64,000 nt of DNA from Anomaloglossus baeobatrachus. Its lineage: Eukaryota; Chordata; Amphibia; Anura; Aromobatidae. The stretch is taken from the NCBI RefSeq assembly GCF_048569485.1, contig NC_134354.1:440737279-440801278 (forward strand), written 5' to 3'. Position numbers and translations under genes: made by a program. Each line of letters opens with the position of its first letter. Positions within the stretch are counted from its first letter, which is position 1. This document shows positions 10,218-22,539 of this stretch, piece after piece. A model generated the notes under the pieces. It was not told the DNA's origin and ran no database searches. It saw only the letters and a program-made list of their open reading frames with translations.

Positions 10218-11305
10218 AATAGAGCATGCACGATGGTAGGAGATTGGCAGTGGAAATGTTAACTTACTCACAAGAAATCGTATATGCCAGAGAAGTAGTA
10301 AATCAAATCTCATATTTGCCCACCAAAATACAATGTTAACCAGGAGTAAATACATATAGTTTTCAAAGTGACTCCAGCCCTCAGTGGACTGCCAGTAGCA
10401 CGCGTGTCTGGTAACCCAGCAACGCAGGTAAACAGGCAACGATCCATACATGCATTATCACAGCGAATCGATCAGCGCATATGTATGTATCATTTGGAAA
10501 ATGCCTCATATCATAAAACCAGCAGATAATCCCACCTAATAAGCATATAAAATGGACTTAAACAAATGTAGAGTGATTTTGCACATGGTAGGACAAGAAT
10601 AATCATATTGTAACAGTTAAATTAACCTGTAGAACAGATTCGGTTTGAAAAGCACAGGTTATCCAGGTACATCACATATACATCCCAATGTATTTGCTCA
10701 ACACTAATACCCTGTGGAGCAAGTTCAATATTCACTGATGAAAGCAAATATAACTTTATAAGACCATTTTATCGACTGATGGCCAGCAATACAGATATCT
10801 AAAAGCCTGGTAGCATAAATGCACAGATCTATATCACAGCGCATACTGACACAATACATCGTACAGATCCTAGAGAACCAGCCCGCTTATACACTTATCA
10901 GATGAAAAATTCTTTATATTAAAGTATTTGAACCAAATACCCACTCATGAATATATGAGAAAAAAAACAACAAAAAAAACAAACAGAGTTTGTTCATAGG
11001 GAGAAATAATGACTGTAAAGCAAGTTCAATGTCCACCAGAAGTAAATATATTGTTGTATATTTATACTCGCAGTAAATTGTCGGCAAATTATTATATCTG
11101 GTCACCTGGTAGCATAAATTAACAGGTCAGAGTCAAACCACACACTGCCATACATCATACAATTCTTGAGGACCAGACAATGTGTGCATAAATCGGATGG
11201 AAATTTATCTATATTATGGTCTCTACAAAAAATACCTACTTGTGAATAAATAAGATTGTATGTGGATTACATGAAGGAGTAGCCTGTGACAATACGGGCA
11301 GGTTA

Positions 11306-13360
11306 TTGTCACAGGCTACTCCTTCTCTTCACTTGTTCCCTGCCATTCAAATATTCTTTGATAAAACATGCAAGGATATTCAGGGATTGAGTGAGGGGGC
11401 AACTGGAAATAATAACCTCACCAGAGAGGAACTGAGGGTTTTGAATAAACTAAATAGGGAGGACTCCTTCCTTATAAGAGAGGCGGACAAAGGGGGCAAT
11501 ATAGTTCTGTAGCCCATTGAACTATATCTCAAAGAAGCTAAGAAACAACTATCTAACACTTTCTGTTATCAGGTGATGCCCTCTAACCCCATGGCCATTT
11601 TCAAGAAGAAATTGGACCAACTATTGGAGAATGCGTTTAAACTTCACATCATTACGCAGAAGGAATTGAAGTTCTTGACCACCAACAAACCAGTGTCACT
11701 GACCTTTTACATGCTCCCGAAGGTGCATAAGGATATGATTGAGCCCCCAGGTTGGCCAATTGTGTCGGGGATGGGGGGGCTCTTTGAGCGCCCCTATATT
11801 TATCTGGATTATTTTTTGCAACCCTTTGCCCAGTCATTACCATCTTATGTTAGGGACTCCACACACCTCATCTTACAATTGGAGGATGTGACTGTACCGG
11901 CGGGTACTTTACTTGTCACATTAGATGTGGAGTCCCTATATTCAAATATTCAACATGATTTGGGCATTGCGGCAGTGGCCTTCTTTATGGACCTTCAGAC
12001 AACTAGGGATAGGGGTCATGACTCCTTTCTGATTGAGCTACTACGCTTTGTTTTGGAGAGAAGCTATTTTGTTTTCGACCACACCTACTATAGGCAGGCA
12101 GCTGGCACAGCGATGGGCGCACGCTGTGCCCTGGCCTATGCTAATACCTTTATGGGGTGGTGGGAGGACACAATTGTACGTACGCAGAACCTGTTCAGGG
12201 AGCATGTCATACAATGGTTTCGATTTATAGATGATATTTTGTTCCTTTGGGCAGGTCCACGTGAAACATGTGAGGAATTCATCGCTGCGCTGAATGCCAA
12301 CCCCCATCATATCAAATTGACCTCGACAATTTCAGAGGCATCAGTGGAATATTTGGATCTGAAGATCTCCTTAGATGGTTGCAAATTGGTTACTTCTCTC
12401 CATCGTAAACCAACGGCTACAAATAAAATCTTGCATTTATCGAGTTTTCATCCTTCGCATGTCCGGAAGGGGATCCCTAAAGGGCAGTATATGCGGATTA
12501 GAAGAAACTGCAGTAACATAGAGGACTTCAATCATCATGCCCTGGATCTGACTCAAAGACTCCGCAAAAGGGGCTATCCACGGAAAGTTGTATCAGGGGC
12601 CTTTCAGTTCTCCAAACATGTGGATAGGTCTGAACTCTGGGTTACAAGGAAGAAGAACCAGCCTAACACTGTGAATTTGATTACAACGTATAATACACAG
12701 TGGGAAGACATTCGGAACATCTTGGATCGCAATTGGGGTATTCTACAGAGCGATGAAAGATTATTACATCATATTTCTGTACGACCCACGTTGATTGCAA
12801 GGCGAGCTGAAAATTTGAAGAGCCTTTTGACAAAAAGCCATTTTAGGAGACCAGTGACAAGAGCGGGCTCGGGTACCAGGCTGAAGGGTACGTACCCATG
12901 TGGGTCATGTAATGTGTGTCCTTTTATGGCGGCCAGTGATAATGTGGAATTATCTATTTTCCCCAGAAACATTAAGGCTAAGAGGTACCACAATTGTCGC
13001 TCACGGAATGTTATTTATGTTTTGATATGTGCTTGTCCAAAATTGTATGTAGGACAGACAACGCAGGAACTATGCAGAAGACTGCAGGAACATCTCTCGA
13101 ACATCGGCACAGCCAGAGCACACAGAGAAAAGGGTAAGAGCATCTCATCAGTAGCCTCACATTTTTTGGAACATCATTCAGCACGCCCCGGGGCACTAAG
13201 AGTCATTGTGATTGACTCAGTGAGCCCAAATATTCGAGGGGGTGATGTCAGCAAGGAACTACTGTGCCGGGAGTCCAGACATATTTTTGAATTACGGAGT
13301 CTGGTACCGCAGGGACTTAATGAAGAACTTTTGTATACCAGCTTCTACAAGACAATGTGA
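11306..13360 (+). CDS. Penelope-like reverse transcriptase with GIY-YIG endonuclease
   Basis: A 595-codon open frame (11573-13360) plus a 68-codon piece in the same frame (11306-11512), separated by one in-frame TAG after DKGGNIVL. Reverse-transcriptase motifs are LVTLDVESLYSNI (about residue 115 of the long piece), GTAMGARCALAYAN (about 178) and FRFIDDILFLW (about 215, catalytic IDD). The C terminus has a CxxC segment (CGSCNVCPF) and a GIY-YIG nuclease (IYVLICACPKLYVGQT at about 480, then RLQEHL). This order defines Penelope-like retroelements of the endonuclease-bearing, Neptune-like kind. Roughly 685 codons remain; family proteins are usually longer, so the N terminus was probably lost at the palindromic junction at 11293, and no upstream ATG exists. 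Confidence 0.9.
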
Positions 13361-14164
13361 ACATATGAACTTATGCCCTTTTTCTTCTTTGTAGTTCCTG
13401 AGGTGACATTATCAGTACTGGATTGGAATTGGACATCTGATTGTGGAAGTTTGAAACATCCGAATACGGCCAATCAATGATCCTTTTTAATATATCTGAT
13501 TTAACGGGAACTATCAATTATGGAATTTGAGACCGAACTGCGAAATCTTGAGACACCTTGATACGTCAATTCAATGAACTCTCTTGAATGTATTTTACAA
13601 ACGGGCTCTATTGTCATCTGACACCACCATTGCATACCATATTGGGTATTGATACCAATATAATATAAAGAGGGGAGAATTTTTTTTTTTAATCTGGAAT
13701 TAATAACTTAAATTAATGATATCTTAAACCTACATGTACTTTTCTGATTAAAATGCACTGTAATCTATGTTGTATGGACATCTGTAGCCCACCATTAATC
13801 TGGCATTATTGCGCGCAGTGCCCTTTTTTTTTTTCTGCAGTGAAAGGTCCCAAGATGGGGTTGGATTTCTTCCCCAGGGGAAAAGGTCTTGATTTGCGTA
13901 TGTTATATTATCCCAACAACTTGTGTTTGCAATTGAAGTTTGATAGGTGTGTTGGTTTAGTATTGAATACTTGCAACACTGATACTTTTCTACATGATCA
14001 AACTTATTCTATATACAATCTTTTTTATCCATGAACTGGTATTGGTGATAGATAATATAACACAAAAAGGGAAGAAAAAAGGGAAAGGAAAGGAAGGGAA
14101 GGGAGAAGAAAGAAAAGGGAAAGGGGAGAAAAAAAAAAGTTTTATCTAGTGACTTTCCGAATCT
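13361..14164 (+). other. Penelope-like 3' noncoding region
   Basis: AT-rich sequence between the coding region and the right arm, present once only. It contains a purine tract (A/G only, about 14066-14139) and no ORF with recognisable content. Confidence 0.6.
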
Positions 14165-16016
14165 GTTCTACAGCTGATATTTTTCTTCATGTAATCCACA
14201 TACAATCTTATTTATTCACAAGTAGGTATTTTTTGTAGAGACCATAATATAGATAAATTTCCATCCGATTTATGCACACATTGTCTGGTCCTCAAGAATT
14301 GTATGATGTATGGCAGTGTGTGGTTTGACTCTGGCCTGTTTATTTACGCTACCAGGTGACCAGATATAATAATTTGCCGACAATTTACTGCGAGTATAAG
14401 TTTACAACAATATATTTACTTCTGGTGGACATTGAACTTGCTTTACAGTCATTATTTCTTTATTTCTCCCTATGAACAAACTGGCTCTGTTTGGTTTTTT
14501 GGTTTTTTTTTTTCTCATATATTCATGAGTGGGTATTTGGTTCAAATACTTTAATATAAAGAATTTTTCATCTGATAAGTGAATAAGCAGGCTGGTTCTC
14601 AAGGATTTGTATGATGTATTGTGTCAGTATGCGCTGTGATATAGATCTGTGCATTTATGCTACCAGGCTTTTAGATATCTGTATTGCTGGCCATCAGTCG
14701 ATAAAATGGTCTTATAAAGTTATATTTGCTTTCATCAGTGAATATTGAACTTGCTCCACAGGGTATTAGTGTTGAGCAAATACATTGGGATGTATATGTG
14801 ATGTACCTGGATAACCTGCGCTTTTCAAACCGAATCTGTTTTACAGGTTAATTTAACTGTTACAATATGATTATTCTTGTCCTACCATGTGCAAAATCAC
14901 TCTACATTTGTTTAAGTCCATTTTATATGCTTATTAGGTGGGATTATCTGCTGGTTTTATGATATGAGGCATTTTCCAAATGATACATACATATGCGCTG
15001 ATCGGTTCGCTGTGATAATGCATGTATGGATCGTTGCCTGTTTACCTGCGTTGCTGGGTTACCAGACACACGTACTACTGGCAGTCGACTGAGGGCTGGA
15101 GTCACTTTGAAAACTATATGTATTTACTCTTGGTTAACATTGTATTTTGGTGGGCAAATATGAGATTTGATTTACTACTTATCTGGCATATACGATTTCT
15201 TGTGAGTAAGTTAACATTTCCACTGCCAATCTCCTACCATCGTGCATGCTCTATTATATGTGTGGGGACAGGTGCTAATTCAGCTTGCTTTACTGACCTG
15301 GTTGCTTCTGGACCCTGATGTAATGCCTCACATGGCATTCCAGCAGGATTAGATACAGCTGGTAAGTGCTCAGCTCAGGAGATAAATTGCACTACGATCA
15401 GTGATGGTATCATTTATTTTTTGGCCCTTGAGGAAGCCACAGTCTCTGTGGCGATACGCGTGGGGCAACACCCCATAAACACACCGATCCTGGGACCTTG
15501 CACTGCTTTAAATCTGGACCTCAGCAGGTGGTAATATAACCTGGTGTTTCATCCCGGATGCCTTTGGTTAGCTGGTGTTTTACCTTACTTAAATCGGTGT
15601 CTGTTGTATGCTGATTTCCTTTATATAAGGTCTTTTTTGTCCTGGTGGTGGTCTATAATTATTACATTGTATTTAACAATGGTGGTGTCAGATAGTATGC
15701 TATACTTTTATGTACTATTGGGTATATGATTGCAGTAACTGATGACATTTATGATCTGTATCCCACCTGGATTTATTATTGTATGGTACATCTAGTATAG
15801 TGGTATTCAGAATTTCGGTGTCAGGTTCCTGACATGGAACCTTTTATTGGGGTGTTCGTTAATTATACATATTTTAAATGTTTTTAACCCTTTCACTGTC
15901 TTGTGTGGATTGTATGTATGCACAAATTTTTGTACCAATAAAAAAAAAAAATTTTTTTTGAATTGAACAAAAACGCATTGGTTGATCCCTATATACAGCA
16001 ACTCTTTTTCTCCTGT
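14165..16016 (+). repeat. Right arm (3' terminal region) of the Penelope-like element
   Basis: The 3' terminal repeat of the coding copy and the partner of the left arm. It ends at the 15-bp target duplication at 16018 after a poly-A-rich stretch around 15940-15960. It carries the hammerhead-like motif at 15427-15457. Confidence 0.82.
15427..15457 (+). ncRNA. Degenerate hammerhead ribozyme motif (right arm)
   Basis: CTTGAGGA, then stem II AGCCACA/TGTGGC around the loop GTCTC, then GATAC and GCGTGGGG. This has the layout of the hammerheads found in Penelope-like terminal repeats, with the core changed at invariant positions. The left-arm copy shares the same core changes, so they predate the inverted duplication. 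Confidence 0.5.
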
Positions 16017-16190
16017 CTCTATTATCTCATTGGCTACAGACTGGTCACATGACTATGACACGTCATGCTAGGACCTGTCATTGCATCTCTCTGTTACACG
16101 GTGCACGTTTTGTGTATCGCCGTGTACCGGCGACATTCTCTAGCACACGGTTGACTCCCCGCTCTGCTTCCCCGTTCCCTTAAGGTACCG

Positions 16191-16626
16191 TCACACTAAG
16201 CGACGCTCCAGCGATCCCACCAGCAACCTGACCTGGCAGGGATCGCTGGAGCGTCGCTACACGGGTTGCTGGTGAGCTTTCAGGCAGATCTCACCAGCAA
16301 CCAGTGACCAGCTCCCAGCCAGCAGAGCCGCGTGGAAGCGATGCTGCGCTTGGTAACTAAGGTAAATATCGGGTATCCAATCCGATATTTACCTTGGTTA
16401 CCAGAGCACATCGCATAGCGCTGGCTCCCTGCACTCCTAGCCAGAGTACACATAGGGTTCATTTTACCCGATGTGTAATCTGGCTATGTGTGCACGGAGC
16501 AGGGAGCCGGCACTGACAGCGTGACAGCGGCGGACGCTGGTAACTATGGTAAACATCGGGTAACCAAGGAAAGGGCTTCTTGGTTACCCAATGTTTACCG
16601 TAGTTACCAGCGTCCGCAGAAGCCGG
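16191..16626. mobile_element. MITE cluster with GGTACCGTCACACTAAGCGAC end
   Basis: Starts AAGGTACCGTCACACTAAG and contains three hairpins: GCGACGCTCCAGCGATC with its complement, GGTAAATATCGGGT with its complement, and GGTAACTATGGTAAACATCGGGT with its complement. The expected mirrored end (GTGACGGTACCTT) is absent, so the element is truncated or was joined to another repeat. It lies inside the outer hAT. Confidence 0.5.
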
Positions 16627-17747
16627 CTCCTGACTGGAGATGAGCGAACCGGTCGCGGTTCGGCTCGAGGTCGGTTCGCCGAACGGGGGTCCCGTTCGAG
16701 TTCGGTTCGTCGAACCGAACTCGAACCTATAGGCTATAATGGGAGGCAATCACAAACACATAAAAATGCATTATAAATGTACACAAACAGTTAATAAACA
16801 TTGCCATAACACTTACCGGTCCTCGCGATCCCTTCTGCACTCTGTCTCCTGCCGCTATTCCATCCGATGATTGCTGAATCCTCCCGGTGACGGCACTGCC
16901 AGCAGAGATGCAGGACCTATCGTGACGTCAAAATAGCCATGTGACCAGTCACGTGGCTGTTATCTCATTGGCTACAGACTGGTCACATGACTATGACGCG
17001 TCATGTAGGACCTGCGAGTGCATCTCTCCGGTACACGGTGCACATATGTGTATCGCCGTGTACCGGCGACATGCTCTAGCACACGGTCGACTCCCCGTTC
17101 CGTTAGGGACCGGCTGACACAGCCGGTCATTAACGGAGATCACCGTTGCCATAGCAACGCAGTTAGCGGTGACGTCACCGCTAACCGCGGCTCCGAGAGC
17201 ACCGTTGCTATGGTAACGCGTCTGTCAGCGTTACCGCTGTTACCGCTGACAGCCAGCAGCACTGATCTCTCACTGAGTGAAGGCTGCACGATGCTTCCCG
17301 ATTGTAGTGAGGATTGTACTGAGGATGAGGTTCCCCAGCCCCAAGTGATGAGCTGGTGAACCTTATCCTCACTACAATCGTCACTACTACTGCACTAGTG
17401 AGGATTGTAGTGAGGATGAGGTTCCCCAGCCCCAAGTGATGGGCTGGTGCACCTCATCCTCACTACAATCGTCACTACTACTACACTAGAAAGAAAGAAG
17501 ACAGAAGAGCAGGATCGTGGAGGGCTGACAGGGGGTAATAAAGATGGAGTCTCTAATGTGTCTGTGTATTTATTTCTATTAAAGTATTTTTTCTCTGAGT
17601 GGTGTTTTTTTTTTTAACCCTTTATTGGAGATTCTTAATGGCCGGGTCAAACGTGCCTGACATTAAGAATCTCTGGATTAATACTAGCTAGTAAAACAAA
17701 GCCAGTATTAACTCATGATTACCCAACAAGCCACCCGGCTCCAGGGC

Positions 17748-18630
17748 TGTTGGAAGAGTTGGATACAGCGCCAGATGATGGCGCTTCTATGAGAGCGCCA
17801 TTTTCTGGGACGGCTGCGGACTGAAATCCGCAGCAGAGGCGCCCGGAAACCTCGGTCTAGCCTGTGCTGCGGATTCCAATCCCCAGCTGCCTAGTTGTAC
17901 CCGGCTGGACACAAAAATGGGGCGAAGCCCACGTCATTTGTTTTTTAATTATTTCATGAAATAAGTGAAATAATTAAAAAAAAAACGGGCTTCCCTATAT
18001 TTTTGGTTCCCAGCCGGGTAAAAATAGGCAACTGGGGGTTGGAGGCAGCCCGTGGCTGCCTGCTGTACCTGGCTAGCATACAAAAATATGGTGAAGCCCA
18101 CGTCATTTTTTTGGTGGGCAAAAAAATTCTGCATACAGTCCTGGATGGAGTATGCTGAGCCTTGTAGTTCTGCAGCTGCTGTCTGCTCTTCTCCATACAG
18201 ACAGACAGCAGCTGCAGAACTACAAGGCTCAGCATACTCCATCCAGGACTGTATGCAGAAGTTTTTTGCCCCCTGAAAAAATTATGTGGGCTTCGCCATA
18301 TTTTTGTATGCTAGCCAGGTACAGCAGGCAGGTATGGCTGCCCCCAACCCCCAGTTGCCTATTTGTACCCGGCTGGGAACCAAAAATAAAGGGAAGCCCT
18401 TTTTTTATTATTTCATGAATTTCATGAAATAATTAGAAAACAAATTACGTAGGCTTCGCCCCATTTTTGTGTCCAGCCAGGTACAACTAGGCAGCTGGGG
18501 ATTGGAATCCGCAGCACGGGTTGGCCTGAGCTTTCTGGGCCCCACTGCTGCGAATTGCAGTCTGCAGCCGCCTCAGAAAATGGCACTTTCATAGAAGCGC
18601 CATCTTCTGGCGCTGTATCCAACTCTTCCA
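17748..18630. repeat. Long palindrome, arms about 435 bp
   Basis: The left arm starts GTTGGAAGAGTTGGATACAGC and the right arm ends with its complement. The centre is near 18188 (CTGCAGCTGCTGTCTG, short spacer, complement). Identity between arms is high, with a few small indels. The related stretch in the outer element (24840-25200) has only one arm, so the foldback arose within this copy or was lost in the other. Confidence 0.85.
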
Positions 18631-18639
18631 GCACCTGCC

Positions 18640-19800
18640 TGCTATACCTGGCTAGCATACAAAAATATGGCGAAGCTCACGTCCTTTTTTTGTAGTTTTT
18701 TGGCAAACAAAATAAAAAATGCTTCCCTGGATTTTCCATTGCCAGTGAAGGTAACACCAAGCAGTGGGGGTTAGCAGCCAGTAGCTGCTTGGATTACCCT
18801 TAGCTAGCAATACAAAAAATGCAGCGGGAGCCCATATATATTTTTTTTAATTATTTATTTAAATAACTAAAAATAAAATGGGCTTCCCTGTATTTTGATT
18901 GCTGGACATCACAGTGCTGTAAAAATAAATCTTTAAAAAAATGACGTAGCGCTCCGCGGTATTTTTGATTCTCAGCGCAGATAAAGCAGACAGCTATGGG
19001 TTGCCACCCCCATCTGCCTGCCGTTACCTTGGTTGGCAATCAAAATACAGGGAAGCCCATTAATTTTTTCTATTTAAAAAATAGTTAAAAAAAAAAATGA
19101 CGTTGGGTCCCCCCATTTTTGATAGCCAGCTAGGGTAAAGCAGACGGCTGTATTTTATAAATATTAATAATTACACAATAAAAGTAGGGTCCCCCCCCAA
19201 ATTGGATCACCAGCCAAGGTAAAGCGGACAGCTGTGGTCTGGTATTCTCAGGGTGGGAAGGTCCATAGTTATTGGGCCTTCACAGCCTAAAAATAGCAGG
19301 CCGCAGGCACCCCAGACGTGGCGCATCCACTAGATGCGCCAATCCTGGCGCTTCACCACAGCTCATCCCGTGCCCTGGTGCAGTGGCAAACGGGGTAATA
19401 AATCGGGTTGATACTAGCTGTAAAGTAACCTGAGATCAAGCCCAGCAGTTTGTGATGTCATGGCGTCTATTAGATACTCAACATCATAAACTGTCAGTAC
19501 TAACAAAAAAAAAAAAAATCGACAAAAGAAATTTATTTGAAAAAACAGTCCCCAAAACATTTCCTCTTTCACCAATTTATTGTAAGAAAAAAAATAAAGG
19601 GGTCCCACGACGACTCTGGACCGTCTAGAATATGGGGGGGAGAAACTCAGGGAACGTATCCCCCATTTTCTAGGAGTGCGGACCCTTCATGTGAGGAGTG
19701 TGGGTGCAATGAATCTGCACTCACTCTTCTCGGGTCCACAGCAGCAGAGTCCATGTCGTAATGGTTGCTACCAAAGCTGCAATGCCCTGCTCATGAGGTA
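18640..19800. repeat. AT-rich modular block of the inner hAT
   Basis: A run of modules, each with an A/T tract, a segment like GGGCTTCCCTGTATTTT or TGACGTNGGGTCCCCCC, and a segment like AGCCAGCTAGGGTAAAGCAGAC. The block matches 25195-26345 of the outer element and, in part, 23040-23640 and 28195-28790. No gene is visible. Confidence 0.7.
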
Positions 19801-19921
19801 AGGGCATGCCTAATCAGGAGAACTACTGTAGAGGAAGCTCTGCTCACTGGTATATAGGTGCTCAGAGGTAATAATAGATAAAATTAGTGAGTAACCTTGG
19901 CACTCTAAATCTCCCAGACTA

Positions 19922-22493
19922 AAGCCTGCTACACACGCTTCAATATATCTCACAATCCGTCGTTGGGGTCAAGTTGTAAGTGACGCACATCCGGCATCGT
20001 TTGTGAGGTATCTGCGTGTGACATCTACGTGCGATCAGGATTGAACGCAAAACCGTTGATCGCAAACACATCGTATCATTCTCTAGAATTGAGCGTTTTG
20101 TTGCACGAACCTAGTCAATTGTAACGTGTGACATCCCTCATACGATTTTGGTGTCTGAGGCTATGTGCGCAGGTGTGCGCTCGGCACCGCAGCTTTAAAA
20201 AGGTCTGCTTCAGAGCTGAAAAGCTGCGTTCTGAAGCGCCTCACAATGTCTGTCATTCACTAATCTCTGTCAGTCGGTCACTATCTCTGTCCCTCACTCT
20301 CTGTCCATGTCAGTCTATCCCCCTCTCTCATATACTCACTGATCCCCGATCCCCGGCGCTGCACGGCGTTCACACTGCTCCGGCGGCTTTTACTGTTTTG
20401 AAAAAGCCGGCCGCCCATTAAACAATTTCGTATTCCCTGCTTTCCCCGCCCACCGGCGCCTATGATTGGTTACAGTGAGACACGCCCCCACTCTGAGTGA
20501 CAGGTGTCACACTGCACCCAATCACAGCAGCCGGTGGGCGTGTCTATACTGTGTAGTGAAATAAATAATTAAAAAAATCGGCGTGCGGTTCCCCCCATTT
20601 TTAAAACCAGCCAGATAAAGCCATACGGCTGAAGGCTGGTATTCTCAGGATGGGGAGCCCCCCACCCTAACAATATCAGCCAACAGCCGCCCAGAATTGC
20701 CGCATACATTATATGCGACAGTTCTGGGACTGTACCCGGCTGTTCCCGATTTGCCCTGGTGCGTTGGCAAATCGGGGTAATAAGGAGTTATTGGCAGCCC
20801 ATAGCTGCCAATAAGTCCTAGATTAATCATGTCAGGCGTCTATGAGACACCTTCCATGATTAATCTGTAAATTACAGTAAATAAACACACCCACTCGAAA
20901 AAATCCTTTATTAGAAATAAAAACACAAACATATACCCTGGTTCACCACTTTAATCAGCCCCAAAAAGCCCTCCTTGTCCGGCGTAATCCAGGATGATGC
21001 AGCGTCGCTTCCAGCGCTGCTGCATGGAGGTGACCGGAGCTGCAGCAGACACAGCCGCTCCGGTCACCTCCACACAGCAAATGAAGACAGCCGCGCGATC
21101 AGCTGATCTGTCACTGAGGTTACCCGCTGTCACTGGATCCAGCGGTGGATGCAGCGGTGGCCGCGGGTAACCTCAGTGACAGCTCAGCTGATCGCGCGGC
21201 TGTCTTCATTTGCTGTGTGGAGGTGACCGGAGCGGCTGTGTCTGCTGCAGCTCCGGTCACCTCCATGCAGCAGCGCTGGATGCGACGCTGCATCATCCTG
21301 GATTACGCCGGACAAGGAGGGCTTTTTGGGGCTGATTAAAGTGGTGAACCAGGGTATATGTTTGTGTTTTTATTTCTAATAAAGGATTTTTTCGAGTGGG
21401 TGTGTTTATTTACTGTAATTTACAGATTAATCATGGAAGGTGTCTCATAGACGCCTGACATGATTAATCTAGGACTTATTGGCAGCTATGGGATGCCAAT
21501 AACTCCTTATTACCCCGATTTGCCAACGCACCAGGGCAAATCGGGAAGAGCCGGGTACAGTCCCAGAACTGTCGCATATAATGTATGCGGCAATTCTGGG
21601 CGGCTGTTGGCTGATATTGTTAGGGTGGGGGGCTCCCCATAACGTGGAGCTCCCCATCCTGAGAATACCAGCCTTCAGCCGTATGGCTTTATCTGGCTGG
21701 TTTTAAAAATGGGGGGAACCGCACGCCGATTTTTTTAATTATTTAATTATTTATTTCACTACACAGTATAGACACGCCCACCGGCTGCTGTGATTGGGTG
21801 CAGTGTGACACCTGTCACTCAGAGTGGGGGCGTGTCTCACTGTAACCAATCATAGGCGCCGGTGGGCGGGGAAAGCAGGGAATACGAAATTGTTTAATGG
21901 GCGGCCGGCTTTTTTAAAACAGTAAAAGCCGCCGGAGCAGTGTGAATGCCGTGCAGTGCCGGGGATCGGGGATTGGTGAGTATGAGAGAGGGCTGCTAAC
22001 TTCAGTTACTCAGGAGTTTAGCGGTCACCGGTGAGTCTTCACTGGTGACCGCTAATCAGGACGCGACACAGACAGAGCCGCAGCATGACAATGAAGTCGG
22101 GTGAAGTTCACCCGAGTTCATTCTGACAGTGCGGCTCTTTCTGTGTCTGCTGTCATCTGCCATTCAGCTCTGCTACATGGCTGTCTGTGTCTGCTGTCAG
22201 CGGCCATGTAGCAGAGCTGAATGGCAGATGACATAGTAAAAACGCATCCCTACACAGTACACACGCTTGGCAAGTCAATAAATAAAAAAAAAAAAAGGTG
22301 CTCAATGCATACGTCACAGAACACATGATCTAAAGGATCGCACACAAAATTGACCAATTTAACATAGACTACTAACGCACGTGTGACAGCAAATGAACGA
22401 CCAACGTGAAATCTCATAGATCCCGTATGCAACCTGGGCGTGTCACATCGCAAATGCGATTGTACAACTAATTGCAACGTGTAAAGTGGGCTT
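19922..22493. mobile_element. Foldback element with AAGC(C/G)TGCTTTACACGC-type ends
   Basis: The left end AAGCCTGCTACACACGCTTC and the right end (complement: AAGCCCACTTTACACGTTGC) are imperfect inverted repeats of the family also seen at 35256-35810 and 51358-51942. The family is normally about 550 bp; here the middle has been expanded by the giant palindrome at 20321-21991. Confidence 0.6.
20321..21991. repeat. Giant palindrome, arms about 830 bp
   Basis: The left arm begins CCCTCTCTCATATACTCACTG and the right arm ends with its complement. The axis lies near 21145 (TCACTGAGGTTACCC, about 40-bp spacer, complement). Arm identity is very high by eye, with small indels. About 575 bp of one arm recurs at 58843-59420, so the arm is itself a dispersed repeat. 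Mirrored open frames at 20951-21133 and 21145-21339 encode nearly the same peptide and are by-products of the symmetry. Confidence 0.9.
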
Positions 22494-22539
22494 AAGTCAG
22501 TAAGTCACAACGGATAGTAATGCAAAATCACTCTCTATT

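Larger units (their letters stand above)
8959..11293 (-). repeat. Left inverted arm of the Penelope-like element
   Basis: Reverse complement of 14165-16016, readable throughout with about 95 percent identity by eye; for example the tract ending GAACACCCCAATA near 9133 is mirrored at about 15850. It ends at 11293 in a tight palindrome (AGCCTGTGACAAT, spacer, ATTGTCACAGGCT) that joins it head to head with the coding copy. A foldback MITE at 9731-10217 was inserted later: the right arm lacks it. Confidence 0.85.
8893..16017 (+). mobile_element. Penelope-like element with inverted flanking arms
   Basis: An insertion bounded by the 15-bp direct repeat TCTATTATCTCATTG (8878-8892 and 16018-16032). 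The second hAT copy shows this site uninterrupted at about 16962-16976 (GTTATCTCATTGGCTACAG). Inside are a left arm (8959-11293), a coding region on the plus strand (11306-13360), a unique 3' region (13361-14160) and a right arm (14165-16016). The left arm is the reverse complement of the right. This is the usual Penelope pattern of a 5'-truncated copy joined to an inverted partial copy. The first 66 bp (8893-8958) have no match in the other arm. Confidence 0.82.

Noticed and set aside
9842-10451. Several overlapping long frames on both strands
   Set aside because: They fall in a palindromic GC-rich MITE; symmetry and composition explain them.
11306-13360. Domesticated telomerase-like or host reverse transcriptase gene
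   Set aside because: The frame carries a stop, lacks an N terminus and is enclosed by inverted arms and a target duplication, so it is an ordinary Penelope-like insertion.
20951-21339. Two frames with almost the same peptide facing each other
   Set aside because: They are mirror images across the palindrome axis, not a gene pair.
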